A stretch of DNA of 64,000 bases from positions 1-64,000 of the forward strand of contig CADDYS010000002.1 of NCBI GenBank assembly GCA_902810715.1. Direction: 5' to 3'. Source of the stretch: a bacterium. Its GTDB lineage: Bacteria > Actinomycetota > Aquicultoria > Aquicultorales > Aquicultoraceae. Below the pieces are notes generated by a model. That model made no database searches. It was not told the DNA's origin and saw nothing but the letters and a program-made list of their open reading frames with translations. The translations under genes and the position numbers were made by a program. Positions 1 to 8,972 of this stretch are shown here, piece after piece (positions within the stretch are counted from its first letter, which is position 1; every line of letters begins with the position of its first letter).

Positions 1-2
1 TG

Positions 3-71
3 CAGTATATCGAGCAACAAGGACACGAGCCCCCGGATGCAGATTTTAAGATCGATGGTGAGGAGCTTTAG
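3..71 (+). CDS. 3' end of an unidentified gene
   Basis: An open frame enters from the left edge and stops at TAG 69-71, giving a 22-residue tail that is acidic and ends GEEL. It is not hydrophobic, so it does not look like the membrane C-terminus of CdsA, which often precedes dxr. Too short to assign. It could also be a chance open frame. Confidence 0.4.
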   Translation, partial: QYIEQQGHEPPDADFKIDGEEL

Positions 72-145
72 TCGGCTTGCAGCCGATAACAAAGCTACCG
101 GCTTATAGCCGGTAGTAGTTTACTTCTTTAGGCCGCAGGCCTTTT
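72..145. repeat. Three consecutive hairpins after the first gene
   Basis: Three perfect stem-loops follow the partial gene: TCGGCT/AGCCGA (72-86), CTACCGGCT/AGCCGGTAG (95-115) and AGGCC/GGCCT (130-141), the last followed by TTTT. The middle one is flanked by GTAG on the other strand, as in REP elements. The third could act as an intrinsic terminator. They separate the upstream gene from dxr. Confidence 0.6.
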
Positions 146-234
146 ATAGTTTATAGGCTGATATAGTATATGGTATTGCTAACAATGATAAAATGTTAAT
201 ACCATTATCTGGTAATGCTGAAAGGATAGTAAGT

Positions 235-1410
235 TTGAAAAACATTGCCATATTAGGCTCGTCAGGCTCAATCGGGCTGCAGACCATAGACGTGGTGAAG
301 AGATTTCCCGACAGGTTCCGTGTGATCGGGCTGGCGGTCCATCGCAATATAAAAGTCCTTGAAGAGCAAATAGCTGAGCTAAAGCCAAAAATGGTTGTTA
401 TAGCGGACGAGCAGGTTGCAAGCGGGGTTAAGAAGAACTATAGCGGGGTTGAGGTGCTGCCCGGTATGGAGGGGCTGGAAAGTTTGGCGGCGCATCCCGA
501 AGTCGATATCGTCATAAATGCTCTCGTGGGGTCGGTGGGTTTAAGGCCGACGCTATCTGCCCTAAAAGCCGGAAAGGCACTTGCGCTTGCAAACAAGGAA
601 TCAATGGTTGCAGGCGGTGCGATAGTAAAAAGAATGCGAAATGAGGGCGGGGCCACAATACTACCGGTAGATAGTGAGCACAACGCAATCTTTCAGTGCC
701 TGGCGGGTGAGAAGCAAGACGAGGTTAAAAGGTTGATAATTACCGCATCGGGCGGCCCGTTTAGGGGTAGAACCTTTAAAGAGCTTGAATCGGTTACGGT
801 AGAAGAAGCCCTGGCGCACCCGCGTTGGACGATGGGCCCAAAGATCACGATCGACTCGGCAACGCTTATGAACAAGGGCTTAGAGGTAATTGAGGCGCAC
901 TGGCTGTTTGATATCCCTTACGAGAAGATAGACGTTTTGGTTCACCCGCAAAGCATAATCCACTCAATGGTGGAGTTCGAAGACGGCTCGATTAAGGCCC
1001 ATCTTGGACAAACAGATATGCGCATACCAATTCAATACGCGTTGTCCTATCCCGATCGTTTGGATTCACCGCTCCCGCCGCTGGATTTCATTGAGCTGGG
1101 AAAGCTTACCTTTGAGGCGCCCGATACAAAGAACTTCCCGTGCCTGGGATATGCGTTTGAGGCTATAAGGCTGGGTAAAACCTATCCGGCTGTGCTAAAT
1201 GTGGCTAACGAGGAAGCGGTAGCGGCGTTTCTAGATAAGAAAATAAAGTTTACGGATATATCAGACATCGTCCAGGCAGTTATGGACAAGCACATGCCGG
1301 AAGATGAGACCGACTTGGGTATAATATTGGAAGTAGAGGATTGGGCGCGGGCAGAAGCAAGACAAATAATTAACCTGAAAAGGGGTGGGTCCAAATCATT
1401 TATATCCTAG
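235..1410 (+). CDS. dxr: 1-deoxy-D-xylulose-5-phosphate reductoisomerase
   Basis: Catalyses the NADPH-dependent conversion of DXP to MEP, the committed step of the MEP isoprenoid pathway, in the cytoplasm. The N-terminus carries the dinucleotide-binding GSSGSIG. Family signatures follow in order: LANKES, SGGPFRG, MNKGLEVIEAH and VHPQSIIHSMVEF. The start chosen is TTG 235, preceded by AAAGGAT with 8 bases of spacing; this gives 391 residues, normal for the family. An in-frame ATG at 193 would add 14 residues that look unrelated. First gene of a tight block with rseP, ispG and proS; its end overlaps the proposed start of rseP. Confidence 0.95.
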   Translation: MKNIAILGSSGSIGLQTIDVVKRFPDRFRVIGLAVHRNIKVLEEQIAELKPKMVVIADEQVASGVKKNYSGVEVLPGMEGLESLAAHPEVDIVINALVGSVGLRPTLSALKAGKALALANKESMVAGGAIVKRMRNEGGATILPVDSEHNAIFQCLAGEKQDEVKRLIITASGGPFRGRTFKELESVTVEEALAHPRWTMGPKITIDSATLMNKGLEVIEAHWLFDIPYEKIDVLVHPQSIIHSMVEFEDGSIKAHLGQTDMRIPIQYALSYPDRLDSPLPPLDFIELGKLTFEAPDTKNFPCLGYAFEAIRLGKTYPAVLNVANEEAVAAFLDKKIKFTDISDIVQAVMDKHMPEDETDLGIILEVEDWARAEARQIINLKRGGSKSFIS

Positions 1411-2480
1411 CGGCTATAGTTGGTCTTGGCGTAATAATATTCGTTCACGAAGGCGGCCATTTCACGGCCGGCAAGTTAATGGGATTAAAGGTAAAGGAGT
1501 TTATGTTTGGGCTGCCGGGCCCGCGTCTGTTCTCTTTCAGGTGGGGCGAGACGGAGTACGGCGCGACGATGATCCCGTTTGGCGGGTATGTAAAGTTTGC
1601 CGGTGTCGAGTCTGAGCTGCAGTTGGAGGAAGACGAAGAGGATAAAGACACCCCGCCCGAGCGAAAATACGACACGCAACCACGCTGGAAAAAAGCGATC
1701 ATAATGTTTTCCGGGCCGCTTATGAATATGGTCTTTGCGGTAGTTATCTTTGCCTTGATGTTTATGGTGCAGGGGGCTGCCGAGAGCACCAATATGCTTG
1801 GCAATATTGTAAAGAACAGCCCAGCAGACCATGCGGGTTTAAAGAAGGGCGACAGGGTAGTATCAATTGATGGCAAACGCGTTGAAAACTGGGAAGGCCT
1901 TACAAACCAATTAAAAGATAAACCGGGAAAACAGATAACAATTGTGGTTAAACGCGGCGGCCAAACGCTTACCGAAAGGCCGGTGCTGGATAAAAGAGAC
2001 GGGCGCGGTGTTTTAGGCGTATATCCAAGCTCTGAGGTTCAATATAAAAGGCTACCTCCACATTTAGCGATATACCGGGGATTTACAGGTACGGTCGACC
2101 TTACGAAATTCATGGTCGTAACGATATATAATCTTATTGTGCATAAGCCCGCCGTTCTCGCAAAAGAAGGCACAGGCCCGGTCGGTATCGTGTACGCGTC
2201 GGCAAAGGTCTTTAAGCAAAGCTTCTGGGAATTCATGTGGCTCCTCGCGATTATTACAATAAATATAGGAATAGTGAATCTTCTGCCAATACCCCCGCTT
2301 GATGGCGGAAGGCTTGCTATCCTTGGCTTGGAAGGCTTAGTTCGGGGGCCGCTGAACAAAAAGGTTATCTTAGCAATAAACGCGATCGGTATGGCGTTAT
2401 TGCTTGCCGTTATGGTATATTTTGTGTTCTCTGATATAACTAAGATAATTCAGGGGTCTTTGATCCCCGGTGGTGGTTAA
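1395..2480 (+). CDS. rseP: RIP zinc metalloprotease RseP/RasP (site-2 protease)
   Basis: Membrane-embedded protease that cleaves anti-sigma factors and remnant signal peptides. The active site HEGGH is at about residues 18-22, inside the first hydrophobic segment. A PDZ domain follows near residues 120-210, and the second zinc-site motif PPLDGGR is near residue 300. The first ATG (1479) lies after HEGGH, so it cannot be the start. The in-frame stop is TAA 1371-1373, and no ATG, GTG or TTG occurs between it and HEGGH. AAGGGGTGG at 1380-1388, followed by 6 bases, points to ATC 1395 (or ATT 1398) as initiator; 361 residues result. Overlaps the dxr end by 16 bases. ispG follows with no gap. Confidence 0.9.
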   Translation: MIYILAAIVGLGVIIFVHEGGHFTAGKLMGLKVKEFMFGLPGPRLFSFRWGETEYGATMIPFGGYVKFAGVESELQLEEDEEDKDTPPERKYDTQPRWKKAIIMFSGPLMNMVFAVVIFALMFMVQGAAESTNMLGNIVKNSPADHAGLKKGDRVVSIDGKRVENWEGLTNQLKDKPGKQITIVVKRGGQTLTERPVLDKRDGRGVLGVYPSSEVQYKRLPPHLAIYRGFTGTVDLTKFMVVTIYNLIVHKPAVLAKEGTGPVGIVYASAKVFKQSFWEFMWLLAIITINIGIVNLLPIPPLDGGRLAILGLEGLVRGPLNKKVILAINAIGMALLLAVMVYFVFSDITKIIQGSLIPGGG

Positions 2481-3551
2481 ATGGCTGCTAATACAAGACG
2501 GATTGAAATAGGCGATGTTGTAATCGGCGGCGGCAACCCCGTCGCTGTTCAATCGATGGCAAACAAAAAGACCGATGATATTAAAGCCACGGTTGAGCAA
2601 ATAAGAAACCTTGAAGAAGCGGGTTGTGAGTTGGTCCGCGTTGCGGTCCCGGGCCGTGAGGCGGTAGAGGCGCTTCCGAAGATAAAAAAAGAGATAAGTA
2701 TCCCGTTGATCGCCGATATACATTTTCACTGGGAATATGCGGTTGGGGCGATTGAGGCCGGTGTGGATAAAATCCGCATCAACCCGGGAAACATCGGCAG
2801 TGAGAACCTCGTAGCAAAGATTATCGAGAAGGCCAAGGATTTCGGCACTGCAATCAGGATAGGCGTTAATTCGGGGTCGCTACATCCCAAGTACTCGAAA
2901 GAAGAAGACGCGCCGGCGGCGCTGGTTAAAAGCTGCCTTGAGTACGTAAGGTTCTGTGAGGCGATGGATTTTCACAACGTTGTCCTCTCTGTTAAATCGT
3001 CTTCGGTTGTTGACTCGATAAAGGCATACCGTATGCTGGCAGAGCAAACGGATTATCCGCTTCATCTAGGGATCACAGAGTCGGGCTCGTTGATGTCGGG
3101 AACCGTAAAATCGGCGGTTGGCCTCGGCGTACTTCTTGCGGATGGGGTGGGAGACACGATAAGGGTGTCGCTCTCCGCCGACCCCGTGCATGAGGTTCAA
3201 GTGGCCTATCAAATATTGCAATCCCTGGGTTTAAGGTTCTACGGCCCGGAGATAATATCATGCCCGACGTGTGGCCGCTGCGATATAGACATGATACCGG
3301 TGGTTGAGGAGATCGAAAAACGCCTTATGTCGGTAAAAACCCCGCTTAAAGTAGCGATTATGGGTTGCATCGTTAACGGCCCCGGAGAGGCGAAAGGCGC
3401 TGACATCGGCATCGCCGGCGGCAAGAGTGAAGGAATCCTTTTTAAGGGTGGTAAGGCCATACGCAAGGTTCCCGCCAAAGACATGGTAGGGGAACTGATG
3501 GGTGAGATAGAGAAACTGATAGAAGACGTTAAGGAAAAAGAGAGCCAATAG
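2481..3551 (+). CDS. ispG: 4-hydroxy-3-methylbut-2-enyl diphosphate synthase (flavodoxin/ferredoxin)
   Basis: Converts MEcPP to HMBPP, the penultimate MEP-pathway step, using a [4Fe-4S] cluster. The 356 residues match the short bacterial form: a TIM-barrel half, then an iron-sulfur domain with CPTCGRC near residue 260 and GCIVNGPGEAKGADIG near residue 295. The ATG abuts the rseP stop, so translation is probably coupled. Sharing an operon with dxr puts two enzymes of the same pathway together. The final codons and stop (SQ, then TAG) fall inside an AGCCAATAG tandem word that continues into the spacer. Confidence 0.96.
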   Translation: MAANTRRIEIGDVVIGGGNPVAVQSMANKKTDDIKATVEQIRNLEEAGCELVRVAVPGREAVEALPKIKKEISIPLIADIHFHWEYAVGAIEAGVDKIRINPGNIGSENLVAKIIEKAKDFGTAIRIGVNSGSLHPKYSKEEDAPAALVKSCLEYVRFCEAMDFHNVVLSVKSSSVVDSIKAYRMLAEQTDYPLHLGITESGSLMSGTVKSAVGLGVLLADGVGDTIRVSLSADPVHEVQVAYQILQSLGLRFYGPEIISCPTCGRCDIDMIPVVEEIEKRLMSVKTPLKVAIMGCIVNGPGEAKGADIGIAGGKSEGILFKGGKAIRKVPAKDMVGELMGEIEKLIEDVKEKESQ

Positions 3552-3640
3552 CCAAGTAGCCAATAGCCAATAGCCAATGATAGTTACTTACCCTCATCCT
3601 TTGATTTTCTTCCGGATTCTGACTCCTGACTTCTGCATTT
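3543..3640. repeat. Word-like tandem repeats after ispG
   Basis: AGCCAATAGCCAAGTAGCC and further copies of the 7-base word AGCCAAT run from within the last codons of ispG to about 3579. A second patch of TCTGACTCCTGACTTCTG-type words lies near 3616-3636. The same two kinds of words recur at 20.9 kb and 23.6 kb. No coding capacity is seen. Function unknown. Confidence 0.6.
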
Positions 3641-3699
3641 TATTATATAATAGATTATTACTTATAGGTTGAGGTCTAAGGGGCCAGCTGGAGGAACAA

Positions 3700-5430
3700 A
3701 TGCGATTTTCAGAGCTTTACGCACCTACGTTAAAAGAAAGCCCTGCCGAGGCGGAAGTTATAAGCCACAAGCTACTTTTACGGGCGGGCATGATAAGAAA
3801 AGTAGCGGCGGGTGTCTACACATTTTTGCCGCTTGGCTATAGGGTAATACGAAAGATAGAGCAAATCATCCGCGAAGAGATGAACCGGGTTGGCGGGCAA
3901 GAAATATTGATGCCTGTGATACAACCCGCAGATGTCTGGAAGCAAACCGGCCGCTGGGACCAATACGGCCCTGAGATGATGAGACTTGAAGATAGGCATG
4001 GGAGAGAATTTGCGCTGGGGCCGACTCACGAGGAGCTTGTAACGGCACTTGTCATGGACGAGCTGAGGTCGTATAGGCAATTGCCGCTTACGCTATATCA
4101 AATCCAGGTGAAATTCAGAGACGAGATAAGGCCCAGGTTCGGTCTCATGCGCGGGCGCGAATTCATCATGAAGGATGCGTATAGCTTCAACGCAAACATT
4201 GAGCAACTTCAGGCATCGTACAGCAATATGTACGATGCTTACTCGCGCATATTTACGAGATGCGGGTTAAATTTCCGGGCTATCCAGGCCGCCACCGGTC
4301 TTATAGGTGGAAAGGTGTCTCAAGAATTCACGGTTCTCGCAGAATCCGGCGAGACCACGGTCCTCTATTGTGACGCATGTAATTATGCGGCGAGCGATGA
4401 GATAGCAACAACGAGATTGCCGGAGCCATCCACTGAAGCGATAAAGCCATCGGAAGTAGTCGACACACCCGGGGTAAAGAGTGTAACCGAGGTCTCGACC
4501 TTCCTTAATGTGCCCGAGACAAAGATAGTAAAGACCCTTATTTATAAATATGGCGCAAGGGAGATTGCCGCCGTTTTAATCAGAGGCGACAGAGATGTAA
4601 ACGAAGAGAAGTTATCGGCTTTGTTGGGGACCACGGACTTTCACTTGCTGGCCGGAATCGAGTGGGGAGACTATCCCGAGCTGGTACAGGGCTATGTCGG
4701 CCCTGTCGGTCTTAAAGGAGCAAGGCTTATTGCGGATAATGAGATATCGGTTATGAGAAACTTCGTCGTTGGCGCAAATAAAACCGGTGCCCACATAATA
4801 AGCGTTAATGTAGGCGATGATTTCCAGGTGCAGGAGTGGGCGGATGTTAAGTTGGTAAAAGCCGGTGACAGGTGCCCGGAGTGCGATGGAACTCTTCTAG
4901 CTACTAGAGGAATCGAGGTCGGCCAAATCTTCCAGCTTGGGACCAAATACAGCGATGCATTTGGCGCAACTTTTGTCGATGAGGATGGGGAAGTAAAGCC
5001 GTATATAATGGGAACTTACGGAATAGGCGTAAGCCGTACTGCGGCATCCGCGATAGAGCAACACCACGACGACAACGGGATAATCTGGCCAATATCGATT
5101 GCACCTTATGAAGTCTCGGTCTTGGTTCTTAATTACGACAGAGAAGAACAAAAAGAGATCGGCGACAGGATTTATGGAGGGCTAGAGGAGAGAGACATAG
5201 AGGCATTACTCGATGATAGGATAGAATCTGCGGGGAAAAAGTTTGCCGACTCAGACCTGGTAGGCTTCCCGCTTCAGGTAATCGTAGGAGCGCGGACGAT
5301 AAAGAGTGGAAACATCGAGGTAAAAGTAAGGGCAACGGGCGAGCGAATGGAATTTCCGCTTGAGCAAGCGGTTGATAAGATAGCAGGTACGGTAATACGG
5401 ATGCGCGAGAGCTTGAAGCTGGAGGCGTAG
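3700..5430 (+). CDS. proS: Prolyl-tRNA synthetase (bacterial type with editing insertion)
   Basis: Charges tRNA-Pro. The 576 residues have the bacterial ProS layout: class II motif 1 around residues 40-75 (GYRVIRKIEQIIREEMNRVG), motif 2 near residue 140 (FRDEIRPRFGLMRGREFIMKD), an editing (INS) domain between about 225 and 400, motif 3 near 440 (MGTYGIGVSR) and an anticodon-binding domain at the end. A clear GGAGG sits 7 bases before the ATG. Follows ispG after a 148-base spacer with word repeats; the glycosyltransferase ATG directly follows the stop. Confidence 0.97.
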   Translation: MRFSELYAPTLKESPAEAEVISHKLLLRAGMIRKVAAGVYTFLPLGYRVIRKIEQIIREEMNRVGGQEILMPVIQPADVWKQTGRWDQYGPEMMRLEDRHGREFALGPTHEELVTALVMDELRSYRQLPLTLYQIQVKFRDEIRPRFGLMRGREFIMKDAYSFNANIEQLQASYSNMYDAYSRIFTRCGLNFRAIQAATGLIGGKVSQEFTVLAESGETTVLYCDACNYAASDEIATTRLPEPSTEAIKPSEVVDTPGVKSVTEVSTFLNVPETKIVKTLIYKYGAREIAAVLIRGDRDVNEEKLSALLGTTDFHLLAGIEWGDYPELVQGYVGPVGLKGARLIADNEISVMRNFVVGANKTGAHIISVNVGDDFQVQEWADVKLVKAGDRCPECDGTLLATRGIEVGQIFQLGTKYSDAFGATFVDEDGEVKPYIMGTYGIGVSRTAASAIEQHHDDNGIIWPISIAPYEVSVLVLNYDREEQKEIGDRIYGGLEERDIEALLDDRIESAGKKFADSDLVGFPLQVIVGARTIKSGNIEVKVRATGERMEFPLEQAVDKIAGTVIRMRESLKLEA

Positions 5431-6090
5431 ATGGTTAAAAAGCCGGGTAAGATAACTGTTGTCGTGCCGGCATATAACGAAGAGAAGCAAATCGCAGCTG
5501 TTCTGGATGTCTTGACCAAGGTAGAGATAGTTGATGAGATAATCGTCGTAAACGATGGATCAAGAGATAAGACATCTGAGATAGCAAAATCATACGGCGT
5601 CAGGGTAATAGATCGCGAAGGAAACGGCGGAAAAGGGGCCGCAATGAAAACCGGCATCGAATCAACCGATGCCGACATAATCGCCTTTATTGACGCCGAC
5701 CTGATCGGGTTAAAGCCCGAGCATATCGAGAATCTTATTAATCCCCTTATAAACGACCCCGACGTAATGATGACGGTCGGCAAGTTCTCGGGTGGGCGTC
5801 TTTCTACCGACCTTGCTCAGGCGATCGTACCGTCGATATCGGGTCAGCGCGTGTTCAGAAGAGAGTTCCTCAAGGGTCTACCCGATCTTGAGGATGCGGG
5901 CTTTGGCGTTGAGATTGTGATCACACATCACGCAAAAAGCAACAGGTTTAAAGTGGAAGAGGTCTTAATCCCCGAAGTAAGCCAGGTAATGAAAGAGGAG
6001 AAACTCGGAGTGGTTAAGGGGCTTAAGGCGAGACTTAAGATGTACGGCGATATCGCCAAGCAGATAACGCATAAAAAGGGAGATATATAG
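5431..6090 (+). CDS. Family 2 glycosyltransferase (GT-A fold)
   Basis: Cytoplasmic nucleotide-sugar-dependent transferase, acceptor unknown. The 219 residues begin with a classical GT2 fold: VVVPAYNEEKQI (about 10-21), IIVVNDGSRDKT (about 38-49) and the metal-binding FIDADL (about 85-90). There is no membrane segment. The length and motifs resemble glucosyl-3-phosphoglycerate-synthase-like or dolichyl-phosphate-sugar-synthase-like enzymes, but nothing fixes the substrate. It starts right after the proS stop and probably shares its transcript. Confidence 0.85.
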   Translation: MVKKPGKITVVVPAYNEEKQIAAVLDVLTKVEIVDEIIVVNDGSRDKTSEIAKSYGVRVIDREGNGGKGAAMKTGIESTDADIIAFIDADLIGLKPEHIENLINPLINDPDVMMTVGKFSGGRLSTDLAQAIVPSISGQRVFRREFLKGLPDLEDAGFGVEIVITHHAKSNRFKVEEVLIPEVSQVMKEEKLGVVKGLKARLKMYGDIAKQITHKKGDI

Positions 6091-6294
6091 CTAAAGCTCT
6101 TTTATGGCCATCGTATCAAATGGGCATGCCGCAACGCACTTTGCACATCCATAGCAAAGATTTGTATCAACAGCAACCGGTTCGTCCTCATCAAATCTAT
6201 AGATAGCTTTTGTAGTACAAGCCTTCTGAGCTAAGCACTTCTTACAATATTTGCAATTATCGAATTTAACAGTAGCTCTGATCAATTCCCTCAA
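6091..6294 (-). CDS. Small 2x[4Fe-4S] ferredoxin-like protein
   Basis: A 67-residue protein with two cysteine groups: C14-x2-C-x2-C-x5-C and, near residue 47, C-x2-C-x2-C-x3-C followed by P. The second is a canonical [4Fe-4S] motif; the first has a longer last gap. Likely an electron carrier. The start TTG 6294 overlaps the ATPase stop; TTG 6285 is an alternative. It sits at the 3' end of the ArsR-ATPase unit, so it may be co-expressed with metal export. Convergent with the glycosyltransferase, with no gap. Confidence 0.8.
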   Translation of the reverse strand: MRELIRATVKFDNCKYCKKCLAQKACTTKAIYRFDEDEPVAVDTNLCYGCAKCVAACPFDTMAIKEL

Positions 6295-8486
6295 ACCTTT
6301 CCAAACATTCTGGACTTTGCAAAAAGTCTCATCCCGTTTAATATAACCAATACCGCGATTCCCGTGTCGGCGAAAACCGCCATCCAGAGCGTTGCAAGGC
6401 CGGCGATACCGAGCGCGATAAAGGCGAGCTTTACTGCAATGGATGCTGTCACGTTTTGCTTGATAATCCGAAGCGACCGGCGGCTGAGTTTCATGGTGTA
6501 TGGCAGGTTGGATAGCTCATCGGCCATAAGCGCGATATCGGAAGTTTCAAGCGCGATATCCGAGCCGATCGCGCCCATTGCGATGCCGACATCGGCGCGG
6601 GAGATCGCGGGCGCGTCGTTTACTCCGTCGCCGACCATGGCGACTTTACCGTACTTCTGCGAGATAGACTCGATGGCCGTGACCTTCTCCTCCGGCAAGA
6701 GTTCGGCCTGGTAATCATCGATACCAACCTGCGACGCTATCTCGCGGGCTGTTTCAGCGTTATCGCCGGTAAGCATAACGATGTTTGAAATACCTATCTC
6801 GCGAAGCTGCCTTACGGCTTGGCGTGCGTCTGCACGCAACTTATCCGCCACGGCGACGATCCCGAGCAGTTTGTCCTCGGTGCCGAGCATGAAGACGGTT
6901 TTTCCTTCTTTTTGCATGGCCGAGACCAGAAGTTCAACATCCGCGTCGTATACTTTAAGCTCCGAGAAAAGCTTTGGGTTGCCGACATAGTAGGGCATAT
7001 TGTTTATCTCGGCCTTAAGGCCGAGCCCGGGCATAGACTTAAAGTTGCCCGGCTCAAGAGGATCGAGACCTCTCTTCTTAGCATAGTCGATGACCGCGTC
7101 GGCCAGGGGATGACCCGACCTGGCTTCGATTGAACTTGTGATCGTTAGGATATCGTTCTCTTCATATCCATTTAACGGGACGATATCGGTTACAGAAAGG
7201 ATACCGGATGTGAGCGTGCCCGTCTTGTCAAAGACAACTGTTGAAACCTGTCCGGCCTGCTCTAGGTGAGAGCCGCCTTTTATAAGGACGCCGCTTCGCG
7301 ATGCCGCCCCGATGGCCGATGCAACCGATACCGGTGTCGAGATAACCAGTGCGCATGGGCAGGCTATTACCAGAAGAACAAGTGCCCTGTATATCCAGGT
7401 TATAAACGGCAGGCCAAGAATAGGCGGTATAACGGCGATCAAAAACGCCATCGCGATGACTACCGGTGTATAGTAGGCCGAGAACCTATCGATAAATCTC
7501 TGCGACGGGGCCTTCTTGGATTGCGCCTCCTCAACAAGATGTATTATATGAGACAGGGTTGTATCCTGAGACCGCTTGGTCGATCTAACCTCGATGTATC
7601 CTTCATGGTTCAGGGTTCCGGCATATACGGGATCACCGGGGATTTTTGTAATAGGCATCGACTCGCCGGTGATGGCCGACTGGTTTATCGATGTGTGCCC
7701 GAAGGCGATTTCACCGTCAACCGGTATACGCTCGCCGGGCTTTACAACCACAACCTCGCCGATGTGGACATCCTCGATCGGAACAAGTATGACGTCGCCA
7801 TCCCTTTTGACCGCAGCCTCACTGGGCGCAAATTCAAGCAGAGAGCGGATTGCGTGTCGTGTTTTATCCATTGTATACGCCTCAAGCATGGTGCCGAAGG
7901 CAAAGAGGAACATAACGGTGGCCGCCTCTGTCCACTGGCGCAAAATAACCGCGCCGATAACGGCGATCGTCATCAAGACGTTTATGTCAAAAACGCGCGA
8001 CATAAGCGATGAGACCGAGCTTCTTGCCGGCCTGTAGCCGGTGATGACAACCGTGACAAGTAGCAGGGCGATGCTGAAAATATTATCGCCGAAGATAAGC
8101 TCGGTAATGCCTCCAATCGCAAGGGGAAGGGAGGAAATGATAACCGTGAGGGCACGCTTGTCTGAGAGCCAGAAGGACCTTTTTGAAGTCTCCGGCAGGA
8201 CAGCACCCTCAAGATCCGCAGTATAGCCGCTTGATCCACCTACCCCATAGCCGAAGTCCTCAACTTTAGAGAAGATTTTCTCCCTCTTGCTAACAGCCGG
8301 GTCATATTCGATATACAGGTTGGATGCGGTGAAGTTAACCGTGGCGGATTTAACGCCCGGTATCTTCTGAATAGCCTTCTCAACCTTTAGGGCGCAATCC
8401 GGGCAATCAAGGCCCGATATGGGGAGGGTCTCTTCATGTGTCTGATGTGGTTCGGTACGCTTGCTCTCAGTAGTCATAAATATCAC
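6291..8486 (-). CDS. Heavy-metal translocating P1B-type ATPase (Zn/Cd/Pb class)
   Basis: ATP-driven efflux pump for divalent soft metals in the cytoplasmic membrane. Domains: an N-terminal HMA metal-binding domain with GLDCPDCA near residue 25, membrane helices, the intramembrane CPC motif in LVIACPCALVIS near residue 380, the phosphorylation site DKTGTLTSG near 420, SGHPLADAV near 465 and GDGVNDAP near 620. CPC with this regulator fits the ZntA/CadA class rather than copper exporters. It begins with GTG 8486 overlapping the regulator's TGA (translational coupling); ATG 8477 is a possible alternative. 731 residues. Confidence 0.93.
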   Translation of the reverse strand: MIFMTTESKRTEPHQTHEETLPISGLDCPDCALKVEKAIQKIPGVKSATVNFTASNLYIEYDPAVSKREKIFSKVEDFGYGVGGSSGYTADLEGAVLPETSKRSFWLSDKRALTVIISSLPLAIGGITELIFGDNIFSIALLLVTVVITGYRPARSSVSSLMSRVFDINVLMTIAVIGAVILRQWTEAATVMFLFAFGTMLEAYTMDKTRHAIRSLLEFAPSEAAVKRDGDVILVPIEDVHIGEVVVVKPGERIPVDGEIAFGHTSINQSAITGESMPITKIPGDPVYAGTLNHEGYIEVRSTKRSQDTTLSHIIHLVEEAQSKKAPSQRFIDRFSAYYTPVVIAMAFLIAVIPPILGLPFITWIYRALVLLVIACPCALVISTPVSVASAIGAASRSGVLIKGGSHLEQAGQVSTVVFDKTGTLTSGILSVTDIVPLNGYEENDILTITSSIEARSGHPLADAVIDYAKKRGLDPLEPGNFKSMPGLGLKAEINNMPYYVGNPKLFSELKVYDADVELLVSAMQKEGKTVFMLGTEDKLLGIVAVADKLRADARQAVRQLREIGISNIVMLTGDNAETAREIASQVGIDDYQAELLPEEKVTAIESISQKYGKVAMVGDGVNDAPAISRADVGIAMGAIGSDIALETSDIALMADELSNLPYTMKLSRRSLRIIKQNVTASIAVKLAFIALGIAGLATLWMAVFADTGIAVLVILNGMRLFAKSRMFGKV

Positions 8487-8881
8487 TTCACGTTTTCAAT
8501 CATCGACAAATTTATCGGCTCGCGAAATTCCTCTTCCACATGGCTTATACACTCGGTTATGAGACGGATGATATGGTCGTCATCCAGGGAGTAATAGACC
8601 ATTTTTGCGGATTTACGCCGCTTTACAAGCCGGAGGTCTTTTAGTTTTCTAAGCTGATGAGATACGGCGGATTGGCTCATGCCGACAACTTCGGCAATTT
8701 CACAGACACAAAGCTCGCCGCCTAAAAGTGCAAGCACGATTTTTACCCTCGTGGGATCGGAGAGCACCTTAAACGTGTCGGCAAGTCTGTCAACCGCAAT
8801 GTTGGGCACAAGACCGGCTTTGACTTTCTCTACCTTGGTTTTATCAAACTTGGATTCTCCACAAATCTCATCGATTGCCAT
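8483..8881 (-). CDS. ArsR/SmtB-family metal-sensing repressor
   Basis: Winged-helix repressor of 132 residues that releases DNA when it binds metal. The alpha3 region reads ELCVCEIAEVVGMSQSAVSHQLRKL, with the ELCVC metal site typical of CadC/SmtB. The alpha5 region near residue 110 has DDDHIIRLITECISHVEEE, matching the D-x-H...H-x2-E zinc site of SmtB/ZiaR/CzrA. Having both sites suggests a Zn/Cd/Pb sensor. Directly upstream of and coupled to the ATPase gene, with a matching palindromic operator in its promoter. Confidence 0.92.
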   Translation of the reverse strand: MAIDEICGESKFDKTKVEKVKAGLVPNIAVDRLADTFKVLSDPTRVKIVLALLGGELCVCEIAEVVGMSQSAVSHQLRKLKDLRLVKRRKSAKMVYYSLDDDHIIRLITECISHVEEEFREPINLSMIENVK

Positions 8882-8896
8882 AGCAAACCCCCGCTA

Positions 8897-8918
8897 TATA
8901 TGAATATATGTTCATATA
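8897..8918 (-). promoter_or_regulatory. ArsR-family operator upstream of the metal ATPase unit
   Basis: Perfect inverted repeat TATATGAA (8897-8904) and TTCATATA (8911-8918) around six bases, 16 bases before the repressor start. The core on the minus strand, ATGAACATATATTCAT, matches the form of known SmtB/CzrA-type operators. It implies autoregulation of repressor, pump and ferredoxin. Confidence 0.85.
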
Positions 8919-8972
8919 CAACATTATATCGGAAATTTATCCCAGGTCAATTAATATTTTAGGGTTCAGGGA

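Noticed and set aside
1385-1615. Frameshift in rseP instead of an unusual start
   Set aside because: A GTG frame overlaps here, but a single continuous frame already contains HEGGH and the rest of the protein; no break is needed, only a start codon.
7266-8012. 248-codon plus-strand frame inside the metal ATPase gene
   Set aside because: Antisense shadow of a clearly conserved gene; its product is rich in Arg/Cys/Tyr without any motif.
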